Of a stretch of DNA of 55,940 bases, positions 1 to 8,650 are shown one piece after another. The stretch is from Devosia psychrophila (GTDB lineage: Bacteria; Pseudomonadota; Alphaproteobacteria; Rhizobiales; Devosiaceae), in the NCBI RefSeq assembly GCF_000971275.1, contig NZ_LAPV01000085.1, forward strand, positions 1-55,940, in the 5' to 3' direction. The translations under genes and the position numbers were made by a program. Numbering within the stretch: the first letter of the stretch is position 1; every line of letters starts with the position of its first letter. The notes beneath the pieces are model-generated. The model saw only the letters and a program-made list of their open reading frames with translations, was not told the origin of the DNA and did not search any database.

Positions 1-217
1 CGTAACAGCAATGGTTGAGCTCGAAGATTTCAGTGATGCTGTGACGAATAGCGAGGTATTTGTCTGCCACCTTCACACGGGCTCGATGGTAAAAGTACGA
101 ACTTCGTGCCAGCTCCAACTGGGCAAGCAGCTCTGGCAGCCGATAGAGATCTTTGAGGGCGCCAACCAGCGGTGTCTTCTCCCGATTGCTCAGGAGCTGC
201 AGATCAACGCCCAGGCC
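1..217 (-). CDS. IS3-family transposase OrfB (start only, truncated by window edge)
   Basis: On the minus strand, in the -1 frame relative to orfA, an uninterrupted reading frame starts at the slippery run. It reads GLGVDLQLLSNREKTPLV, then a segment containing LYRLPELLAQLELARSSYFY and finally EIFELNHCCY at the window edge. This is the typical N-terminal part of the IS3 OrfB, which precedes the DDE integrase core. The catalytic residues lie outside the window. There is no obvious independent start codon with a ribosome-binding site, so expression as an OrfA-OrfB fusion is likely. Confidence 0.8.
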
Positions 218-852
218 TTTTTTAGGAGTTCATTGGCCTTCTTCAAGAGATCCCGCTCGATCTGCAGTTGCCGGATGTCGCGTTGCAGGGAGTCGAGCTG
301 ACGCTCCAACTCCTCTCGCTCTGGCGCTGCCGATGAGGCGGTATTGCGTTTCATGGTTGAGGGAGCCTCAGTGCCGAGTAGCTGGTTTTTCCAATTATAC
401 AATGTCGGCCTGCATACGCCGAATTTTTCAGCAACGGCCTGCGCACTTTCTTGTCGACTGCAAAGCCCAATAACGCCCGCCTGTTTCAATGCCTCGGGAT
501 AACTTGGGCGCCCAGCTACACCAACTATGACTTTCTTGGCCTCAGGAAACGCCTCGCGAACCCATGCGGTCAGCGTTCCACGACCGGGATAGCCCAACGC
601 TCGCATCGTTGCAGAGATGCAGCGATCATGAGTGAGGTAGTGCTCAACAGCCGACTCCTTCTGTGCCTGAGTGTATTTCGGGCCTCGGACCGCAAAGCCC
701 GCTGGCAAATCGAGGCCTTTCTCGTATTCGCGGTGCCAGCCCTTCAAGGCATTCGTGGTCGGGTAACCCAGCTGCAGAATGGTCGCCCTGACACGCTTGC
801 CGAGCCTGATATAGAGCTCGACCGCTCGGATCCTATCTTCGTATGAATACAT
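190..852 (-). CDS. IS3-family transposase OrfA
   Basis: This 220-residue protein is the DNA-binding subunit of an IS3-type transposase. It begins MYSYEDRIRAVELYIRLGKR and contains two helix-turn-helix-like units: one around residues 5-45, the second around 120-160 with VAEKFGVCRPTLYNWKNQLL. A leucine-zipper-like coiled coil follows (about 175-215, ELERQLDSLQRDIRQLQIER) and would mediate dimerisation with OrfAB. The stop lies a few codons past a run of six A residues that forms a -1 slippery heptamer, so full transposase would be an OrfAB fusion made by frameshifting. The family assignment rests on remembered IS3 OrfA sequences. No degeneration is visible. Confidence 0.88.
   Translation of the reverse strand: MYSYEDRIRAVELYIRLGKRVRATILQLGYPTTNALKGWHREYEKGLDLPAGFAVRGPKYTQAQKESAVEHYLTHDRCISATMRALGYPGRGTLTAWVREAFPEAKKVIVGVAGRPSYPEALKQAGVIGLCSRQESAQAVAEKFGVCRPTLYNWKNQLLGTEAPSTMKRNTASSAAPEREELERQLDSLQRDIRQLQIERDLLKKANELLKKAWALICSS
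217..223 (-). promoter_or_regulatory. -1 programmed ribosomal frameshift heptamer of the IS3 element
   Basis: Read on the minus strand the sequence is CTC CTA AAA AAG GCC in the orfA frame, giving the heptamer A-AAA-AAG. Slipping back one base continues as AAA AAA GGC CTG GGC into the open orfB frame. A6G is the classic slippery site of IS3-family elements. The site position and both frames are seen directly; that it is used is inferred. Confidence 0.75.
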
Positions 853-945
853 GAACTACCTCCGGGGTAGTCCAAGTTTTCGTCCGCATCCCCCCGGGTC
901 AGATCCAAACGGCAATCAACACCCCACGACGCTTTAATCCGACAA

Positions 946-984
946 TCTTACGATGCAATCCGGCCAGTCTTACCGGGGCCCTAC
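946..984 (+). repeat. 39-bp direct repeat, copy 1
   Basis: TCTTA, then CGATGCAATCCGGCCAGTCT and TACCGGGGCCCTAC. It matches 1262-1300 except for roughly seven positions. It could mark the boundaries of an old insertion or be a repeated intergenic element; the sequence alone does not decide. Confidence 0.6.
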
Positions 985-1261
985 AAAGAGGGTCAAATCG
1001 GCTTCAAATAGGAGCCTTAAGGCGCCCAGAATTGAGAGATTGCAATGTTTTTCAAGAGGATAAGCGTACGGACTATTGGCGAACAGTACGTCTTATATTG
1101 GCAACGTACACTGCCGATCGCACCTCCGAAGATTATCGTCAAAAGCTACAAATGGAGACGAATAAATGTGCCGACGAAGTGGGCGAAAGTGCCGGAAAAC
1201 GGGCTTATTATAAGGGCAGAACCGTGAGAAACTCTTATTTTCCAGGCCCTTAAGCCCCCAT

Positions 1262-1300
1262 TCTTATAACGCAATCCAGCCAGTCTTAGTGGGGCCCTAC
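1262..1300 (+). repeat. 39-bp direct repeat, copy 2
   Basis: Second copy of the repeat at 946-984. The shared cores are GCAATCC, GCCAGTCTTA and GGGGCCCTAC. It ends about 155 bases upstream of the L,D-transpeptidase start codon. Confidence 0.6.
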
Positions 1301-1456
1301 ACTGTGTCATCTCGGGCACAATTTGCGCTCACGAAATTGCGAGCGATTGCTCCCGTTAAGGTTTGCGGAGTATTGCTTTTCGGTGCGGAAATGGCCCGCC
1401 GGGTCCTTCCGGCCGCGGGAAATGGCCGTCACAGCGTAGCCGTGCATGGAGCTCAG

Positions 1457-3157
1457 ATGAACAAGATCCTGGTGTCTTTGGTCGCCATTTTGGCCGGCAT
1501 TGGTAGTGTTGTGCCTGGCATGGCTCAGGAAATGGCCGGGCTCGCCGCCAGTCCAATCATCATCGCGCCGCCTCAGACGCCGCTGGCGCAAACTATTAAA
1601 TCGGGTCTCTCGACCGCCTATAATGGCGCCCGCAAGGACACCCCCGCCTATACCGAGGCGCAAAAGCTCTACTTCTTTTATGGGGCTCGCCATTTCGAGC
1701 CGATCTGGCTGAGCACCGCGGCCAATGGCGACGTGGTCTTTTCCGAACCGGCACAGAAAATCCTCACGCTGTTCGAAGCTGCCGAGAGCGAGGGCCTGCG
1801 TCCGTCCGACTATCTGACGCCCGCCCTTGACCCGGCCGGCGCCAAGGGCGATCCCCTCAAGCTTGCCGCGCTCGAAACCGCATTTTCCGGTGCTGCCCTG
1901 CGCTACGCGACGCACCTCTATAACGGCCGTATCCTGCCGCAGTCCGTCGATGCAAATCTCGACATCCGGCCAAAAAACCTCGATGAAGCTGCGCTGCTGG
2001 CCCAGTTGGCCTCGAGCCCCGATCCGGTCTCTATCCTGACCGCACTCGAGCCAACCCACCCCGAATTCCTGGCGCTGAAGTCTGCTCTCGTCACCTTCGA
2101 CGACAGCAAGACCGCTCGTCCCATCCAGATCGCGGAAGGTCCCAGCCTCAAACCCGGCATGAGCGACGCGCGCATCCCCACCCTGCGAACCCGCCTCAAC
2201 CTGCCGGCGGTGGATGGTCTCGTCTACGATGACGTTACCGTCGAGGCCATGAAGGCTTTCCAGTCCACTCTTGGTCTTGATATCGATGGTGTCGTCGGTC
2301 CCGCGACGCTTGTTGCCCTCAACGGCGGCGTGCCGGTAACCAAGGCCGACATTATCGCCAATATGGAGCGCTGGCGCTGGATGCCGCGCGACCTCGGCCA
2401 GTTCAACGTCTTTGTTAATATTCCCGAATTCCGACTGGCCATCAGTCGAGACGGCGTCGAGGAATACACGACGCGTGTCGTCGTCGGCACCGTCAAGAAC
2501 CAGACGCCGGTGTTTTCGGACAATATCCGCCACATCGTGGTGAACCCCTATTGGAATGTGCCCAGCTCGATCATCAAGGGCGAGATTGCCCCAGCCGTGA
2601 TGCGCAATCCAGGCTATGTCGATAACCAGAACATGGACCTGCTGTACAACGGCGAGCCCGTCAGCCCCTGGCAGGTCGACTGGTCACAGGTCAGTTCCAC
2701 CAATTTCCCTTTCCGCGTCCGCCAGCGCCCCGGCGCCGGCAATGCTCTGGGCCAGATCAAGTTCCTGTTCCCCAACAAGCATGACGTTTACCTGCACGAT
2801 ACGCCGTCCAAGTCGCTGTTCTCGCGCTCGGCACGAGCCCTGAGCCATGGCTGCGTCCGCGTGCAGAATCCGATGGAATTTGCCGATGCGTTGATGGCAA
2901 ACGAGCCCAATATTTCCCGCGCCTCGCTAGAAGCCATGTTCGGCCCCGCCGAAAGATGGGTAAATCCGGAAAAGCAGATTCCGGTCCATATCGCTTATTT
3001 TACCATTCGAGTGGGTGCAGACGGGACGCTGAAGTCCTTCGGCGATATTTATGGCCACAACGCCAAGCTGGTCGCGGCAATGGGCCTGGCAAGGCCTGCC
3101 ATTGCCCCCGAAATCATCGCCGAAGTGAATTCCATTGTCGACGAGTTGTCTCCGTAA
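1457..3157 (+). CDS. L,D-transpeptidase, YcbB/LdtD-like, exported
   Basis: Murein L,D-transpeptidases of this type form 3-3 cross-links in peptidoglycan in the periplasm. The chosen start at 1457 has GGAG five bases upstream and opens with a signal peptide (MNKILVSLVAILAGIGSVV, cleavage after MAQ or nearby); an upstream extension to 1289 lacks these. The product is 566 residues. A helical scaffold region spans roughly 60-200. A peptidoglycan-binding-1 repeat lies at about 227-290 (AFQSTLGLDIDGVVGPATL). The YkuD catalytic domain is at about 315-480, with the motif SHGCVRV and nucleophile Cys466. Length and order match the LdtD family rather than the short ErfK/YkuD proteins. The next gene is another murein enzyme, so the pair looks like a cell-wall remodelling locus. 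Confidence 0.9.
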   Translation: MNKILVSLVAILAGIGSVVPGMAQEMAGLAASPIIIAPPQTPLAQTIKSGLSTAYNGARKDTPAYTEAQKLYFFYGARHFEPIWLSTAANGDVVFSEPAQKILTLFEAAESEGLRPSDYLTPALDPAGAKGDPLKLAALETAFSGAALRYATHLYNGRILPQSVDANLDIRPKNLDEAALLAQLASSPDPVSILTALEPTHPEFLALKSALVTFDDSKTARPIQIAEGPSLKPGMSDARIPTLRTRLNLPAVDGLVYDDVTVEAMKAFQSTLGLDIDGVVGPATLVALNGGVPVTKADIIANMERWRWMPRDLGQFNVFVNIPEFRLAISRDGVEEYTTRVVVGTVKNQTPVFSDNIRHIVVNPYWNVPSSIIKGEIAPAVMRNPGYVDNQNMDLLYNGEPVSPWQVDWSQVSSTNFPFRVRQRPGAGNALGQIKFLFPNKHDVYLHDTPSKSLFSRSARALSHGCVRVQNPMEFADALMANEPNISRASLEAMFGPAERWVNPEKQIPVHIAYFTIRVGADGTLKSFGDIYGHNAKLVAAMGLARPAIAPEIIAEVNSIVDELSP

Positions 3158-3303
3158 TTCTCGCTTCTCCTTCGCGGAAGAGGTGAAGCCGGCGCCGCTG
3201 CCCCAATCGTTAATCCCGCGTTTACAATTTCGCCTTGGTTGCGCCCGGTTTTGCCCGTATTACTCGGGCTCCGAGGGGTCCGGTTTTGGCAACTTGGGAT
3301 CTG

Positions 3304-3340
3304 GTTAGCGTTAATAAAATCGACTGATTTTTGCGCTAAC
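3304..3340 (+). promoter_or_regulatory. Nested inverted repeat upstream of the DUF882 peptidase gene
   Basis: Outer arms GTTAGCG (3304-3310) and CGCTAAC (3334-3340) enclose inner arms AAAATC (3316-3321) and GATTTT (3326-3331) around GACT. The structure sits about 55 bases before the preferred start codon and is AT-rich against a GC-rich background. It could be an operator, a leader hairpin or a promoter with a flanking palindrome. The function is unknown. Confidence 0.4.
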
Positions 3341-3395
3341 GTTCGATCACCACTGGCAATAACCGGGCAGAGTTTGAGTGACGGGGACTTCCTTT

Positions 3396-5075
3396 TTGAA
3401 ACGGCACCAAATCGTGCGGCTTCTCATGGCCGTCTTTGTCAGCCTAACTATGATCCTTCCACAGGCCACCGTGCCGGCCGTCGCCGCTTCCGAGCGCGCC
3501 ATCTATCTATATTATACCCACACCAAGGAGACGGCTCGCATCGTCTTCAAGCGTGATGGACGATACGTTCAGTCAGGCCTCAACGAGCTCAATGTGTTCC
3601 TGCGCGACTGGCGACGCAACGAGCCGGCCAGCATGGACCCCCGCCTGTTCGATCTGGTCTGGGAAGTCTACCAGCAAGTCGGCGCCAGCCAGCCGATCAA
3701 CGTCGTCTCGGCCTATCGCTCGCCCGCCACCAATGCCATGCTGGCCAAGACCTCTTCGGGCGTCGCCGACAATTCCCAGCATATGCGCGGCACTGCCATG
3801 GACTTTTTCATTCCCGGCATACCCCTCGCCAAGCTACGCGCCACCGCTATGCGCAAGCAGGTTGGCGGCGTCGGCTTTTATCCAACTTCGGGCAGCCCGT
3901 TCGTCCATCTTGACGTCGGCTCGGTCCGCGCCTGGCCGCGGATGACGCGCGCTCAGCTCAAGGATGTTTTCCCCGACGGCCGCACCATGCATCTGCCCAC
4001 CGATGGCAAGCCCCTGTCGCAGGAAGGCTATCAGGTCGCCATGGCCGGATGGAAACAGTGCCATCGCTATCCTTGCGACGGCAACTCCTCCGGCACTCAG
4101 GTTGCAGATGGCGGCAGTGGCAAATCGCTGATGGACATGTTCTTTGGCAAGAGCCAGCCAGCAGGCGTCAACGCCGCGGCGCCCTCGCGCTCCGCTACGC
4201 CAGCGCCAGTCCAGGTTGCCGCCGTCGAACAGCAGTTTGCCACTCCGGCGGCAGCACCGATGCCAGCCGCCCGCCCAGTCGCTTTTGGAGCGGTTATGGC
4301 CCCGGTCGAAACCGCGGCAATACCCGCAGCACCCGCCCTTCCCTTCTCGACCATGGGCAGCGCGCCGCTTGATCCTTCTGAAATGGTGACTGCCGTCGCC
4401 GCCCCCATGCCGATGATGAAGTCCGAAACCCTCAGGGTTGCCACGGCCTCCAATCTGCCCTCAGGCGATGCCGTCACGGCTTTGGCCGCACTCACCGCTC
4501 CAGTGCCACAGCCGCGCCTGATCATGACCGAACAGGATCAGCCCACGAGCATGACGGCTTATGCGCCCATGCCGCAGGATGCCGGTGCGCAGCGCGCGCT
4601 TGAGCTGATCATCGCCGAACAGACCACTGCCTCGATCGCACCGTCGCCGGCAACGCGCCTGCCCATCCTGCCGCTGACCGGCGTGACCAGCCTGCGTACC
4701 GCCTCGCTGGGCGGCAGCCAGCCTGCCTCCAGCGCCATCAGCAAACTGTTCAGTGGCACGTTCAGCGCCACCCAGCAGAATGAGCCTGTCGCTGCTGCGC
4801 TGGCCCAACACCTTGCCAAGCGCCCGGTCCCCGGCGCCATGCGCAGCCCCGACATGATCGCGCCCGACCTCGAGCACATTGCAGACGTGTTCACCGCGCC
4901 GGCTTCCTTCAGCTCCAACCAGTTCGCCAATATCTGGGATCATGACGAAGCCGACTTCGACCCAACCGCCGAAATGGGAAAATACGTGACTGTCATGCGT
5001 GTCGGCGATGTCCCGCCTGGCCTTTCCCACACCAGCTTCGTCACGGCCAAGCCGGTCGCCGTGGTGAGTAACTAA
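3396..5075 (+). CDS. DUF882/M15-type murein peptidase (YcbK/MepK-like) with long low-complexity tail
   Basis: I place the start at TTG 3396, because GGGGA lies eight bases upstream and the product then opens with a clean signal peptide (KRHQIVRLLMAVFVSLTMIL). GTG 3378 is the alternative. Residues about 35-190 form the DUF882/peptidase M15 zinc fold. The metal ligands are visible as H129 and D136 in HMRGTAMD and H171 in FVHLDVGS. E. coli MepK (YcbK), of this family, cleaves 3-3 cross-links, the product of the enzyme encoded upstream. From about residue 200 to the end (559) the chain is Ala/Pro/Met-rich with no recognised fold, unlike the compact family norm of about 180 residues. It may be a periplasmic linker or an envelope-spanning tail. 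Confidence 0.82.
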   Translation: MKRHQIVRLLMAVFVSLTMILPQATVPAVAASERAIYLYYTHTKETARIVFKRDGRYVQSGLNELNVFLRDWRRNEPASMDPRLFDLVWEVYQQVGASQPINVVSAYRSPATNAMLAKTSSGVADNSQHMRGTAMDFFIPGIPLAKLRATAMRKQVGGVGFYPTSGSPFVHLDVGSVRAWPRMTRAQLKDVFPDGRTMHLPTDGKPLSQEGYQVAMAGWKQCHRYPCDGNSSGTQVADGGSGKSLMDMFFGKSQPAGVNAAAPSRSATPAPVQVAAVEQQFATPAAAPMPAARPVAFGAVMAPVETAAIPAAPALPFSTMGSAPLDPSEMVTAVAAPMPMMKSETLRVATASNLPSGDAVTALAALTAPVPQPRLIMTEQDQPTSMTAYAPMPQDAGAQRALELIIAEQTTASIAPSPATRLPILPLTGVTSLRTASLGGSQPASSAISKLFSGTFSATQQNEPVAAALAQHLAKRPVPGAMRSPDMIAPDLEHIADVFTAPASFSSNQFANIWDHDEADFDPTAEMGKYVTVMRVGDVPPGLSHTSFVTAKPVAVVSN

Positions 5076-5107
5076 GCCGCCCCAATTCAGGCATTTTGCC
5101 ACATTAT

Positions 5108-5140
5108 CAGTCCCCCGTCGGCCTCTGGCGGCGGGGACTG
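5108..5140 (+). terminator. Hairpin between the DUF882 gene and dxs
   Basis: CAGTCCCC (5108-5115) pairs with GGGGACTG (5133-5140). No T-run follows, so it is at best a weak or Rho-assisted terminator. Confidence 0.4.
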
Positions 5141-5212
5141 CCGTTATTGCAAAGCACTCGTCCAAAGCCTAAAGAACGTCGATAAAAGTACCCTAGGCAA
5201 AGGACCTTCCGC

Positions 5213-7144
5213 TTGGCCGAAAAGCCCGTCACCCCGCTGCTCGATACCGTCCAGACTCCCGCTGACCTGCGCGCCATGCCGCGCGAAAACCTGCGACAGC
5301 TGGCCGACGAATTGCGCGCCGAGATGATCGACGCCGTTTCGGTCACCGGCGGTCATCTGGGCGCGGGCCTCGGCGTCGTCGAACTGACCGTGGCTTTGCA
5401 CGCCGTTTTCGATACCCCGCATGACCGCATTATCTGGGATGTCGGCCACCAAGCCTATCCGCATAAGATCCTGACCGGCCGCCGCGACCGCATGCGCACC
5501 TTGCGCCAGAAGGACGGTTTGTCGGGTTTTACCCGCCGCGCCGAGAGCGAATACGACCCATTCGGCGCCGGCCACTCCTCGACCTCGATTTCTGCGGGTC
5601 TCGGCATGGCGGTCGCCAGCGACCTGATGGACAAGCCGCGCAATGTCGTCGCCGTCATCGGCGATGGCGCCATGTCGGCCGGAATGGCCTATGAGGCGAT
5701 GAACAATGCCGGCGCCATGGACGCTCGGCTGATCGTCGTGCTCAACGACAATGACATGTCGATTGCCCCACCGACCGGTGCGCTGCGCACCTATCTGGCG
5801 CGGTTGGTTTCGGGCCCTGTCTATCGCGGCACCCGCGAAGCGGCCAAAACCGTCGTTAGCAAGCTGCCCAAGATGCTGTATGAGCCGGCCCGCAAGACCG
5901 AAGAATTCGCGCGCTCCTTCTTTACCGGCGGCACGCTGTTCGAAGAGCTCGGCTTTTATTACATCGGCCCTGTCGACGGCCATGATCTCGAAAACCTGCT
6001 GCCGATTTTCGAGAATGTCCGCGACGCCGAAACCGGCCCGATCCTGATCCATCTGGTGACCCAGAAAGGCAAGGGCTATGCCCCCGCCGAACATTCCGCC
6101 GACAAGTATCACGGCGTTTCCAAGTTCAACGTCATCACCGGCGCCCAGGCCAAGGCGCCGTCCAACGCGCCCTCCTACACCAATGTCTTCGCAGAGACGC
6201 TGATCCAGGAAGCCAATGACGATCCGCGCATCGTCGCGGTCACGGCAGCCATGCCGACCGGCACCGGCCTCGACAAATTTGCCGAAGTGCACCCCAGCCG
6301 GATTTTCGACGTCGGCATTGCCGAGCAGCACGCCGTGACCTTTGCCGCCGGCATGGCCAGCGAGGGCATGAAGCCCTTCGTCGCCATCTATTCCACCTTC
6401 CTGCAGCGCGCCTATGACCAGGTCGTGCATGATGTGGCCATCCAGCACCTGCCGGTACGCTTCGCTATCGATCGCGCCGGCTATGTCGGCGCCGATGGCC
6501 CGACCCATGCCGGCAACTACGACGCCGCCTATCTTGGGGCCATTCCCGGCATCGTACAAATGGCCGCTGCTGACGAGGCCGAACTGCGCCACATGGTCGC
6601 TACCGCCGCCGCCTATGACAATGGCCCCATCGCATTCCGCTATCCGCGCGGCGAAGGCATGGGCGTCGACATGCCGGCACGCGGCGAAAAGCTCGCCATC
6701 GGCAAGGGCCGCATCGTCCGCCAGGGCGCCACCATCGCGATTCTCAGCTACGGCACCCGCCTCGCTGAAGTGCTGGCGGCCGCCGACAAGCTGGCCGCAC
6801 TGGGCCTCAACCCGACCATCGCCGACGCGCGCTTCCTCAAGCCGCTCGACGAGGAATTGATCGCCAAGCTGGCCACCACGCATGACGTGCTTCTAACCAC
6901 CGAGGAAGGCTCCATTGGCGGCTTCGGCAGCCATGTCGCCACCTTCCTCGCCAGCAATGGCCTGCTCGACGGCAAGCTGCGCTTCCGCCCGCTGATGATC
7001 CCGGATCGCTTCGACGAGCACGCCAGCCAGTCCGACATGTATGCTGCCGCCGGCCTCGACCGCGCGGGTATCGTCACCACCGCGCTGACCACCTTGGGCT
7101 ATGACGAAGCCGCAATGGCCGCGGCCCTCGGCAAGACCAGCTAG
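5213..7144 (+). CDS. dxs: 1-deoxy-D-xylulose-5-phosphate synthase
   Basis: Condenses pyruvate and glyceraldehyde 3-phosphate to 1-deoxy-D-xylulose 5-phosphate, the first step of the MEP isoprenoid pathway and a source of thiamine and pyridoxal precursors. Cytosolic and thiamine-diphosphate-dependent. The 643-residue length is typical. The active-site histidine region [11 protein letters not shown] is at about 76-85. The thiamine diphosphate/Mg motif [16 protein letters not shown] is at 150-165. A transketolase central domain with [15 protein letters not shown] follows, then a C-terminal transketolase domain. Translation starts at TTG 5213, preceded by AGGCAAAGGA at suitable spacing; no better ATG exists before the conserved N-terminus. 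Isoprenoid supply may relate to the polyprenol-phosphate genes just downstream, but no operon link is visible. Confidence 0.97.
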   Translation: MAEKPVTPLLDTVQTPADLRAMPRENLRQLADELRAEMIDAVSVTGGHLGAGLGVVELTVALHAVFDTPHDRIIWDVGHQAYPHKILTGRRDRMRTLRQKDGLSGFTRRAESEYDPFGAGHSSTSISAGLGMAVASDLMDKPRNVVAVIGDGAMSAGMAYEAMNNAGAMDARLIVVLNDNDMSIAPPTGALRTYLARLVSGPVYRGTREAAKTVVSKLPKMLYEPARKTEEFARSFFTGGTLFEELGFYYIGPVDGHDLENLLPIFENVRDAETGPILIHLVTQKGKGYAPAEHSADKYHGVSKFNVITGAQAKAPSNAPSYTNVFAETLIQEANDDPRIVAVTAAMPTGTGLDKFAEVHPSRIFDVGIAEQHAVTFAAGMASEGMKPFVAIYSTFLQRAYDQVVHDVAIQHLPVRFAIDRAGYVGADGPTHAGNYDAAYLGAIPGIVQMAAADEAELRHMVATAAAYDNGPIAFRYPRGEGMGVDMPARGEKLAIGKGRIVRQGATIAILSYGTRLAEVLAAADKLAALGLNPTIADARFLKPLDEELIAKLATTHDVLLTTEEGSIGGFGSHVATFLASNGLLDGKLRFRPLMIPDRFDEHASQSDMYAAAGLDRAGIVTTALTTLGYDEAAMAAALGKTS

Positions 7145-7158
7145 GTTTTTTCGAGGGG

Positions 7159-7276
7159 ATACCCCCACCTAACCTCCCCCTGATAGGGGGAGGGACCTAG
7201 GGTGTTTTTGGCACGATCTCGGATAATCACCAGCCGGATTCCTCCCCCTTTTCAGGGGGAGGCTAGGTGGGGGTAT
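7159..7276. repeat. R1 palindromic intergenic element, copy A
   Basis: The outer arms ATACCCCCACCTA (7159-7171) and TAGGTGGGGGTAT (7264-7276) are perfect inverted copies. Each side also carries an internal CCTCCCCC...GGGGGAGG hairpin. It lies between dxs and the convergent glycosyltransferase gene. Confidence 0.85.
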
Positions 7277-7293
7277 TCTTTCTTCCACACAAC

Positions 7294-7320
7294 AAAAAGC
7301 CCGCAGATCGCTCCGCGGGC
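7294..7320 (-). terminator. Rho-independent terminator of the GT2-GtrA gene
   Basis: On the minus strand GCCCGC (7320-7315) and GCGGGC (7304-7299) form a stem with a ten-base loop, followed by TTTTTGTTG. It lies 24 bases past the stop codon. Confidence 0.75.
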
Positions 7321-7344
7321 CTGTTTGTCAGTTCAATGGTGCGC

Positions 7345-8481
7345 CTATTTCCAGGTAAAGGCGCGCGTCACGGCATAATTGAACACCGAGCTCATGATCG
7401 CGCCCGACAAGCCGGCGACGAAGGTCTGGTGATCCCACTGGTAAATCGCGTTCGCCACCGAGATATTGGCGATGCCGCCCAGCGCGCAGATGGCGCAGAA
7501 GCTGATGAAACCCGTTACCAACCGCCTGCCGCGCAGCTTGCGATCGGCATAGGTCAGATTGTTGTTCAGCACGAAATTCCAGCCCATCGCCAGCAGCGTT
7601 GCGGTGATCTGCGACACCAGAAATCCTTGGCCCAGTGCGGTCAAGGCGGCCAGCGTCACCAAATGCACGACCACGCCGGTACCGCCAACCAGACCAAACA
7701 GCAGGAAGCTCGGCGGCAGGGCGCCGTTGGTCAGCTTGGAAAACCACAGGCCCAGATACTGGATCACCACCAGCGGGCTCATCTTGCTCTCGCCAGCATG
7801 GCGCGGTCGGAACGTGTAACCGACCTCGGCGACCTTGAGCGGCTGGCCCATGCGTGCCGAGGTCACGATCAAATCGATCAGAATCTTGAACCCGTCGCTG
7901 GCGAGCTTTGGCGCGGCCTTTAGCGCTGCGTCGCGGCGGATCAGGAAGAAGCCGCTCATCGGATCACTAACCGCCTGCCCGGCAATCATTCCGGCCAGCT
8001 TATTGGCGAAGTTGCTGCCCGAAAGACGCGTCTGGCTGAGGCCTTCGCCGGCCGAGCCGCCATCGGTAAAGCGCGAACCAACCACCAGGTCGGCGCCTGC
8101 CAGCGCCTTCTCCAGCATGGTCGGCAAAATGGCCTCGTCATGCTGCAAATCGCCGTCGATCACTGCCACATATGGTGCCGAAGTCACGGCCATGCCCTCG
8201 ACACAGGCTGAAGCCAAGCCTCGCCGGCCAAAGCGGCGGAGGCAACGAATATTCGCATAAACCCGGCTTAGCTCGTTGACCAGGTCGGCAGTGCCATCCG
8301 GGCTGTCATCGTCAACAACGATCATTTCCCAAGGCGTACCACCCAGCGCAAGAGCCACCTTCTCATACAACAGCTCGATATTGTCCCGCTCGTTATAGCT
8401 CGGAACGATCACCGCAAGCTGTGGCGGGCGGAAATTGCTGTGCTGCTCGGCAGCAAGGGTGGTAACGGGACCGGTCGACAT
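7345..8481 (-). CDS. Polyprenol-phosphate glycosyltransferase: GT2 domain fused to GtrA membrane domain
   Basis: The N-terminal 230 residues are a GT2 transferase of the dolichol-phosphate mannose synthase type (VIVPSYNERDNIELLYEKV, IVVDDDSPDGT, VAVIDGDLQHDEAILPTML, GSRFTDGGS). The C-terminal 145 residues are a GtrA domain of four membrane segments (from FLLFGLVGGTGVVVHLVTLA). Such fusions make and possibly flip a polyprenyl-phosphate-linked sugar. The usual sugar is mannose or glucose; which one cannot be read from sequence. The start is taken at ATG 8481, with TTG 8520 an alternative. The divergent neighbour is a PIG-V-like mannosyltransferase of the kind that consumes such lipid-linked sugars, so the two probably form donor-acceptor steps of one glycosylation pathway. 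Confidence 0.88.
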   Translation of the reverse strand: MSTGPVTTLAAEQHSNFRPPQLAVIVPSYNERDNIELLYEKVALALGGTPWEMIVVDDDSPDGTADLVNELSRVYANIRCLRRFGRRGLASACVEGMAVTSAPYVAVIDGDLQHDEAILPTMLEKALAGADLVVGSRFTDGGSAGEGLSQTRLSGSNFANKLAGMIAGQAVSDPMSGFFLIRRDAALKAAPKLASDGFKILIDLIVTSARMGQPLKVAEVGYTFRPRHAGESKMSPLVVIQYLGLWFSKLTNGALPPSFLLFGLVGGTGVVVHLVTLAALTALGQGFLVSQITATLLAMGWNFVLNNNLTYADRKLRGRRLVTGFISFCAICALGGIANISVANAIYQWDHQTFVAGLSGAIMSSVFNYAVTRAFTWK

Positions 8482-8650
8482 GGATGAAAACTCTTGGCTG
8501 CGCTGAACCATTTGCGGCAATCGCTACAAAGCACAAGGTGACCAATCGGTTGCACGCAAAGCCACCATGGCTGCCCTGCACTGGTAGCAGGTGTGCGTGA
8601 ACAACCTTTGTGCGAAGTGACGCGTTAGGGCACCAAGTCGGGGAGGCGCC

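Larger units (their letters stand above)
1..901 (-). mobile_element. IS3-family insertion sequence, partial (one end inside window)
   Basis: The element is read on the minus strand. It holds orfA (190-852) and the beginning of orfB (1-217), and it runs off the left edge of the window. The left terminus is inferred near 896-901, where the minus strand begins TGACCCGGGGGGATGC and leads into orfA after about 45 bases. TGACC followed by a G/C-rich run is a common style of IS3-family end. The other inverted repeat and the target duplication are outside the window, so the terminus is not proven. Because the two visible frames are intact, the copy may be active. Confidence 0.75.
902..1456. other. 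Gene-poor region between the IS element and the L,D-transpeptidase gene
   Basis: No confident gene was found here. The stretch holds an imperfect 39-bp direct repeat (946-984 and 1262-1300). Between the copies the DNA is less G+C-rich than its surroundings, with a short open frame at 1045-1227 (60 codons, no recognisable family and no good ribosome-binding site). The reading frame of the downstream gene can be extended back to 1289, but that part has no signal peptide or conserved residues, so I leave it out of the gene. Confidence 0.5.

Noticed and set aside
1045..1227. 60-codon open frame between the two direct repeats (a shifted 73-codon frame overlaps it)
   Set aside because: No good ribosome-binding site and no recognised family; two overlapping frames of similar length suggest chance.
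1289..1456. N-terminal extension of the L,D-transpeptidase frame
   Set aside because: The extension lacks a ribosome-binding site and would bury the signal peptide that starts at 1457.
5144..6883. Long open frame of 579 codons on the minus strand opposite dxs
   Set aside because: Composition is Gly/Ala/Arg/Asp-rich as expected for the antisense of a GC-rich gene, no family resemblance, and dxs is unambiguous on the other strand.
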